9,400 nucleotides of DNA from a bacterium (lineage in GTDB: Bacteria > Krumholzibacteriota > Krumholzibacteriia > WVZY01), in NCBI GenBank assembly GCA_027296025.1, contig JAPUJU010000272.1, positions 1 to 9,400 on the forward strand, given 5' to 3'. This document shows, one piece after another, positions 6,470-9,400 of the stretch. Position 1 is the first letter of the stretch. Every line of letters begins with the position of its first letter. The position numbers and the translations under genes are program-made. The notes beneath the pieces are model-generated. The model ran no database searches. It saw only the letters and a program-made list of their open reading frames with translations, and was not told where the DNA came from.

Positions 6470-7645
6470 CTAATGCGCGTCACGCTTCGCCTTCTTTTTG
6501 GACTTGCTCGGCGCTTTTGCGTGGGATTTTCGCGCGGTATCCGAATCCTTCTTCACATTACGACTCTTGTCAGACTTCACTCGCTTAACCGTTGTCTTTT
6601 TGGTCGACCGTTTTGAGTCAACTTTGGTGACGACCGATCGACTCTTCGCACTCCGCTTCTCCAACCGGTCTCGCATCAGGGACAGGTCGGCCTTTCCTCT
6701 GATGACCGAACTCTTGCTCGATTTCACGACTCGACTCACCTGCGATGACTTGCGGTCCACATCAACGGCGTGTTTCGAAGTTGTTTTCAACACGGACGAT
6801 TTGCTCGCGGTCCGTCGGAGCACTGAGTTCTTTTCTTTGAATCGCACATCCGCGCTCCGACGAATCCTCGTGTAACTTCCTGAGGAGGCGTGCTTGATTT
6901 TGAAATCCGGCCGAAGGACGACGTAGGGATCCTTCACATGCCTGTGATAGTGGCGGTAAGCCGTGCAGTTTCCGCGACAGTATTGGCGTACACCGTGGTA
7001 ATCGTGCCACCCGACACACAGGTAACGCGGGTAGCGCGCGTATTCACGAACATAGAACCGAGCGTGTGAGACACCGATCCGGGAGACGTTGAACGACGGC
7101 AACAGCAGCGACTCGTAGAACTCGTGCGCCGCCAGGTACGGATCGCCGTAGATGCGATAACCATAGTTGCCTCCAAAGACGCCCCACCCGTAGTCCACAA
7201 ACCGGAAAGGCACGGGGCTCGAGACCGCATAGACGTACGCAACGCCACGGTCGAAGCCGTAGCGGCCAAAGTCCGAATCAGCGAGGTGAAACGCGTAAAC
7301 GCGCCCCCCGCGCAGGAATTGCGCGTCCCGTGGCGACAACGGATGAACGACGTGAATGAAACCCTCGGTGTCGACTACGTACACCGTCGCATAGCAGGTG
7401 CGCGATGCACGGACGTAGAGAACCACATCGTCCACACTCCGGTAGACATCGTATTCGTGATAGCCGGCCCGGTAGTGGTCGTAACCGTCGGTGTACTCGT
7501 CGGCGAGCCACACGCGAATGTCGGCGGGCCCGGATGTGTAGGTCATCTCGAATCGCACACCGGCTTTCAGCGACGATGCGGACAGCGCTGTGATTGCGAG
7601 CACGATCGCCAGGACGGAAAGACTTATGTTAGGCAGTCGCTTCAT
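6470..7645 (-). CDS. Exported DUF4384-like protein with a Lys/Arg/Ser-rich tail
   Basis: 391 residues, function unknown. Residues 1-28 are a signal peptide (hydrophobic LSVLAIVLAITALSAS, cleavage near LKA). Residues about 38-150 resemble DUF4384: a charged strand (ADIRVWLADEY), DDVVLYVRAS, CYATVYVVDTEGFIHVVHPLSP, then GGRVYAFHLA and VAYVYAVSSPVPF. A Tyr/His-rich middle (150-240) contains C210, C223 and C227 with nearby His residues, possibly disulphides or a metal site. From about 262 to 391 the protein is extremely basic and Ser-rich (repeated KSS, RSV, KKTTVK, KSKKKAKRDAH), like histone H1-type tails, and probably disordered. Start: ATG 7645 has AGGAGG 9 nt upstream (7655-7660) and opens the signal peptide; the frame is open further upstream but that part is the neighbour's DNA. 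Its ATG overlaps the lipoprotein stop (ATGA, 7642-7645), implying translational coupling. A terminator follows at 6295-6366. DUF4384 also occurs in proteins tied to secretion or signalling, but no role can be assigned. Confidence 0.75.
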   Translation of the reverse strand: MKRLPNISLSVLAIVLAITALSASSLKAGVRFEMTYTSGPADIRVWLADEYTDGYDHYRAGYHEYDVYRSVDDVVLYVRASRTCYATVYVVDTEGFIHVVHPLSPRDAQFLRGGRVYAFHLADSDFGRYGFDRGVAYVYAVSSPVPFRFVDYGWGVFGGNYGYRIYGDPYLAAHEFYESLLLPSFNVSRIGVSHARFYVREYARYPRYLCVGWHDYHGVRQYCRGNCTAYRHYHRHVKDPYVVLRPDFKIKHASSGSYTRIRRSADVRFKEKNSVLRRTASKSSVLKTTSKHAVDVDRKSSQVSRVVKSSKSSVIRGKADLSLMRDRLEKRSAKSRSVVTKVDSKRSTKKTTVKRVKSDKSRNVKKDSDTARKSHAKAPSKSKKKAKRDAH

Positions 7646-8508
7646 TTCTGCGCTCCTCCTATCCCAGGGGTAAGCTCGGGATTGCCCGGATCCACCTGGT
7701 AGGCCCAGTCGAGAACGGCCATCAGGTTGGTCGCGGACACTACATGTACTTTCGCGTAGTGGTAGAAGCCGCTTGTTTCTTCGATTTGAACAATGTAGCT
7801 GTGACCTGCGATGAGGTCTGCTTTCTTGGCCGGGGACCATCCATCGGCCGGAGCCCAGTCGACGAACTCCAAATCGATGTATCCATAATCCTGGATGTCT
7901 ACTCCGGTCCCCACGGCGACTCCTTTTCCAAAGAGGGTCGGCACGCCGTTCAGGGGTCCGCAGTAGACATCCGTACCGGCGCTCGTATCGGGCTGAGCAG
8001 TATTGCTCAACGATGAAAAATCGTACCCGCTAAGAGCGCTGGTGCTCTGCCCCAAATAATCGAGTAAAACCAATCCAAAATTTTCGGGACGCGGTGTATC
8101 GAAGACGTCTTCGAAGCTCAGTTCACTTTCCTGATTCTGATCGTTGACTGCAGAGACCGCGTAAAAGTAGGTCGTGCCATTGTCGACGTCCGTATCGACG
8201 AAGCAGGTTCTGCTCGCTCCAACGGAGCCGATTCGCTCGAATGAGCCGGTCGGCGTTTCGTTCCAGTAAATGTCATAGCCTGCAATATTTGGTTCGGGGT
8301 TCGAGTTCCAGCAGATCGTAACCTGGCCGTCACCCGTTATGCTGAAGACACCATCGGGAGCACTCGGCGGTAAACTAACGATCTCATCCTCGCAGCCGAC
8401 CAGCAGGACCCCTGCGCCTGCTATCGACAACACGGTGAGGCCGAGTGCCCTCGACGCGCCTTTTCTCACTTGTCCAAGGAAACTTATGCCCACTTTCCTT
8501 CTCAGCAT
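7642..8508 (-). CDS. Lipoprotein with a fibronectin type III domain
   Basis: 288 residues from the chosen start; function unknown. A basic N-terminus and hydrophobic LGLTVLSIAGAG lead to the lipobox LVGC, with the lipidated Cys at position 39. Residues about 47-138 form one fibronectin type III domain (PPSAPDG, QVTICWNSN, IAGYDIYWNETPTGSF, TTYFYAVSAVNDQNQES). Residues 141-272 form a second, unassigned domain ending in HYAKVHVVSA and LDWAYQVDPGNPEL. The start is uncertain. The frame opens at ATG 8592; ATG 8532, ATG 8508 and GTG 8469 are alternatives, none with a clear Shine-Dalgarno. GTG 8469 would give the most typical signal length (25 residues before Cys); 8508 is a compromise. It is first in a two-gene operon, overlapping the DUF4384-like gene by 4 bp. 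The pair is likely exported together, the lipoprotein on a membrane and its partner soluble; that partnership is inferred. Confidence 0.75.
   Translation of the reverse strand: MLRRKVGISFLGQVRKGASRALGLTVLSIAGAGVLLVGCEDEIVSLPPSAPDGVFSITGDGQVTICWNSNPEPNIAGYDIYWNETPTGSFERIGSVGASRTCFVDTDVDNGTTYFYAVSAVNDQNQESELSFEDVFDTPRPENFGLVLLDYLGQSTSALSGYDFSSLSNTAQPDTSAGTDVYCGPLNGVPTLFGKGVAVGTGVDIQDYGYIDLEFVDWAPADGWSPAKKADLIAGHSYIVQIEETSGFYHYAKVHVVSATNLMAVLDWAYQVDPGNPELTPGIGGAQK
7655..7660 (-). promoter_or_regulatory. Shine-Dalgarno inside the lipoprotein gene
   Basis: AGGAGG on the minus strand, 9 nt before ATG 7645, embedded in the last codons (GlyGlyAla) of the lipoprotein gene. It fixes the start of the DUF4384-like gene and excludes the longer open frame upstream. 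Confidence 0.75.
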
Positions 8509-8784
8509 GCCACGGTGTACCGCAAGGGACATGCCAGAGGTTTCCACAGGTGAAATGAGGAAAGCGGCAGAGGGCTTACCGCGTTCTTTCATAGATGGTT
8601 ACAGGACAAAATTGATGAGCCACAAGGCCGGATCCGAGCTGAAAATGACTCCGGCGGGGCGTGCTCTTCCAATGACAAGTGTCTTAATTCAGGGACATGT
8701 TACCGGCTGGTCACGGGGCGGAGCGAGCCGACCGGCCTTGCGCGAGCGAAACTTCTGCAGGAGCGAGCGAGGATCCGCCGCGAA

Positions 8785-8925
8785 GCGGCTAGCCGAGCGA
8801 AGCGGGCAGTGTGAAGCGAGGGCGTGGCCGGTCGTCGAGTCGAGGCAGTGTGAAGCGAGAGCGTGGCCGGTCGTCGAGTCGAGGCAGCGTGAAGCGAACC
8901 CGGCACCAGAAGGCGGCTAGCCGAG
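8785..8925. repeat. Direct 13-bp repeats flanking the tandem array
   Basis: GCGGCTAGCCGAG occurs at 8785-8797 and again at 8913-8925. Each copy contains the 10-bp palindrome CGGCTAGCCG (8786-8795 and 8914-8923). The two copies bracket the 39-bp array and could mark a duplicated or inserted segment. Confidence 0.7.
8805..8897. repeat. 39-bp tandem direct repeat, 2.4 copies
   Basis: The unit starts GGCAGTGTGAAGCGAG and ends GGTCGTCGAGTCGA. Copy 1 is 8805-8843, copy 2 is 8844-8882 with one base difference (GAGGGCG against GAGAGCG), and copy 3 breaks off after about 15 bases (8883-8897). It lies between the lipoprotein operon and the candidate RNA gene. Confidence 0.9.
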
Positions 8926-8935
8926 GAGGGCATAG

Positions 8936-9052
8936 AAAAAAGCTGACGATCAATCTCCTCAAGGAGTTAAAGTCGAGACCCCACCTCTCGAAATTAACAA
9001 ACTCCGCAAAGCCAGCAGCTATGCTTATGAGAAGTATTGATCGCCAGCTTTT
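8936..9052 (-). terminator. Long-range stem with U6 tail closing the candidate RNA
   Basis: Minus-strand AAAAGCTGGCGATCAAT (9036-9052) pairs with ATTGATCGTCAGCTTTT (8938-8954): 16 Watson-Crick pairs and one G-U. The second arm continues into a run of six Ts (8936-8941). The 81-nt interior is long for a classical terminator but holds two local hairpins. It may act as an intrinsic terminator or simply close the RNA fold. Confidence 0.45.
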
Positions 9053-9207
9053 CACGGCCTTTCAGCCGCACGGCTCGGAGAAAAGTAACCCCTTACTCTT
9101 CTCTTTGATTCCGAATCCAGGATTGGATTCCCGAGGACCGGGGCCCTCGAGAACCCTTTCCCCCACCAGAATGGAAGTTCCTTACGCACGGGATAACTTC
9201 CTATGCT
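8936..9207 (-). ncRNA. Candidate structured RNA, about 270 nt, sigma54-driven
   Basis: No known RNA family is recognised. On the minus strand, after a sigma54 promoter match (9219-9233), come: GGAAGTT/AACTTCC hairpin (9173-9201); a 9-bp stem TTCTCGAGG/CCTCGGGAA with an 8-nt loop (9128-9153); an 11-bp stem GAGAAGAGTAA/TTACTTTTCTC with a GGGG loop (9078-9103); a small AGCCG/CGGCT stem (9064-9075); then a 17-bp long-range stem (9036-9052 with 8938-8954) enclosing TCGAGA/TCTCGA with loop GGTGGGG (8973-8991) and CTCC/GGAG (8955-8966). The last arm runs into six Ts. The 9-bp, 11-bp and 17-bp stems each have one imperfect position; all three are G-U pairs in minus-strand RNA but C-A mismatches in plus-strand RNA, which favours a minus-strand transcript. 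A GGTGGGG word also occurs unpaired between the first two hairpins. It could instead be a long leader of the lipoprotein operon. Confidence 0.45.
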
Positions 9208-9218
9208 CTATGCCTAAG

Positions 9219-9233
9219 GCAAGTGTCGTGCCA
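9219..9233 (-). promoter_or_regulatory. Sigma54 (RpoN) -24/-12 promoter
   Basis: On the minus strand TGGCACG (9227-9233) and TTGC (9219-9222) are spaced exactly as in the RpoN consensus (TGGCAC, 5 nt, TTGC), with the preferred A after the G. Only the flanking Y and W positions differ. Transcription would start near 9207. The first downstream protein gene begins 700 nt away, so the direct product is more likely the structured RNA at 8936-9207. Confidence 0.6.
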
Positions 9234-9400
9234 CTTGGTAAATTTTGCAGGAATAGTGACACTTTGTAACCTATTTTATGGAAATGACTTATAAGGGTCG
9301 CAGGCCTGACCGCACCGACCGGATGAACACGAAAATCGCGAAGATTAAATAGAGTTAATAGGACGACTGTAACGTCGACACGAAAACACTTGCAGGGTAA
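9234..9400. other. Right edge, no supported gene
   Basis: A/T-richer stretch without an ORF of note. It contains GACACTT (9258-9264), the inverse of AAGTGTC inside the sigma54 site, and a weak TATAAG (9290-9295) that could be a plus-strand -10 for a gene beyond the window. Activator sites for the sigma54 promoter would be expected here or further right, but no clear paired sites are seen. Confidence 0.4.

Larger units (their letters stand above)
8509..8935. other. Gene-free region with GAGCGA-rich low-complexity DNA
   Basis: No supported gene. The left part (8509-8710) is the leader of the lipoprotein gene or unused N-terminal frame, without a clear sigma70 promoter. From about 8717 the sequence becomes repetitive: GAGCGA/GAAGCGA words recur, leading into a 39-bp tandem repeat (8805-8897) flanked by copies of a 13-bp word. 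ORFs crossing it in both directions are products of the repeat (period 39, a multiple of three) and show no protein features. Confidence 0.55.

Noticed and set aside
6459..6470. 12-bp palindrome GTGTTCGAACAC touching the stop codon of the DUF4384-like gene
   Set aside because: Short, without supporting context or a second copy; probably chance.
7645..7840. N-terminal extension of the DUF4384-like protein by 65 residues
   Set aside because: The added residues are the lipoprotein gene read in another frame; AGGAGG before ATG 7645 and the signal peptide starting there fix the true start.
8805..8897. CRISPR array
   Set aside because: The repeats are directly abutting with no spacers and only about 2.4 copies.
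8789..9055. 88-codon minus-strand ORF with a hydrophobic start
   Set aside because: GTG start with only a poor RBS-like AAAGG, crosses the U6 tract and the 39-bp tandem array, and its C-terminal half is just the translated repeat.
8339..9269. Plus-strand ORFs over the repeat region
   Set aside because: They run antisense to the lipoprotein gene or through the 39-bp array; repeated peptides come from the repeat period being a multiple of three.

Overview
The window reads as chromosomal DNA of an uncultured-type Gram-negative bacterium from the Fibrobacteres-Chlorobi-Bacteroidetes (FCB) side of the tree. Three things point there: an LpxH-like lipid A enzyme (an outer membrane with LPS), a large secreted protein ending in a type IX secretion (T9SS) sorting domain, and next to it a PorV/PorQ-family outer-membrane barrel. 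The sequence is moderately GC-rich. Candidate phyla such as Zixibacteria, Latescibacteria or Eisenbacteria would fit; this is inference from gene content, and no marker gene is present to settle it.

Layout, left to right. (1) 1-707, minus: N-terminal 235 residues of an HtrA/Deg serine protease, cut by the window edge just before its catalytic serine, with a near-consensus sigma70 promoter at 837-865. (2) 866-1179: intergenic space between divergent genes, holding a perfect 11-bp-arm palindrome. (3) 1180-1935, plus: lpxH-like UDP-2,3-diacylglucosamine diphosphatase. (4) 1925-6230, minus, a two-gene operon: a 1116-residue M6-like protein with a T9SS sorting domain is followed 13 nt later by the PorV/PorQ barrel gene. 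The barrel gene carries an in-frame amber codon at codon 57, and the M6 domain has lost its whole zinc-binding motif. (5) 6295-6366: a two-tier hairpin with a T-rich tail, probably the terminator of the next operon. (6) 6470-8508, minus: a lipoprotein with a fibronectin type III domain, coupled through an ATGA overlap to a secreted DUF4384-like protein with a very basic tail. (7) 8509-8935: gene-free, with a 39-bp tandem repeat and GAGCGA-rich low-complexity DNA. (8) 8936-9233, minus: no convincing ORF, but a sigma54 (-24/-12) promoter match, a run of stem-loops and a terminator-like stem with a U6 tail. Together they look like a roughly 270-nt structured RNA gene. (9) 9234-9400: nothing supported.

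Most of the window is about the cell envelope and secretion: periplasmic quality control (HtrA), lipid A synthesis (LpxH), a T9SS cargo with its barrel partner, and an exported lipoprotein pair. The most unusual items are the catalytically dead M6 protein, the amber-interrupted barrel gene beside it, and the candidate sigma54-driven RNA.
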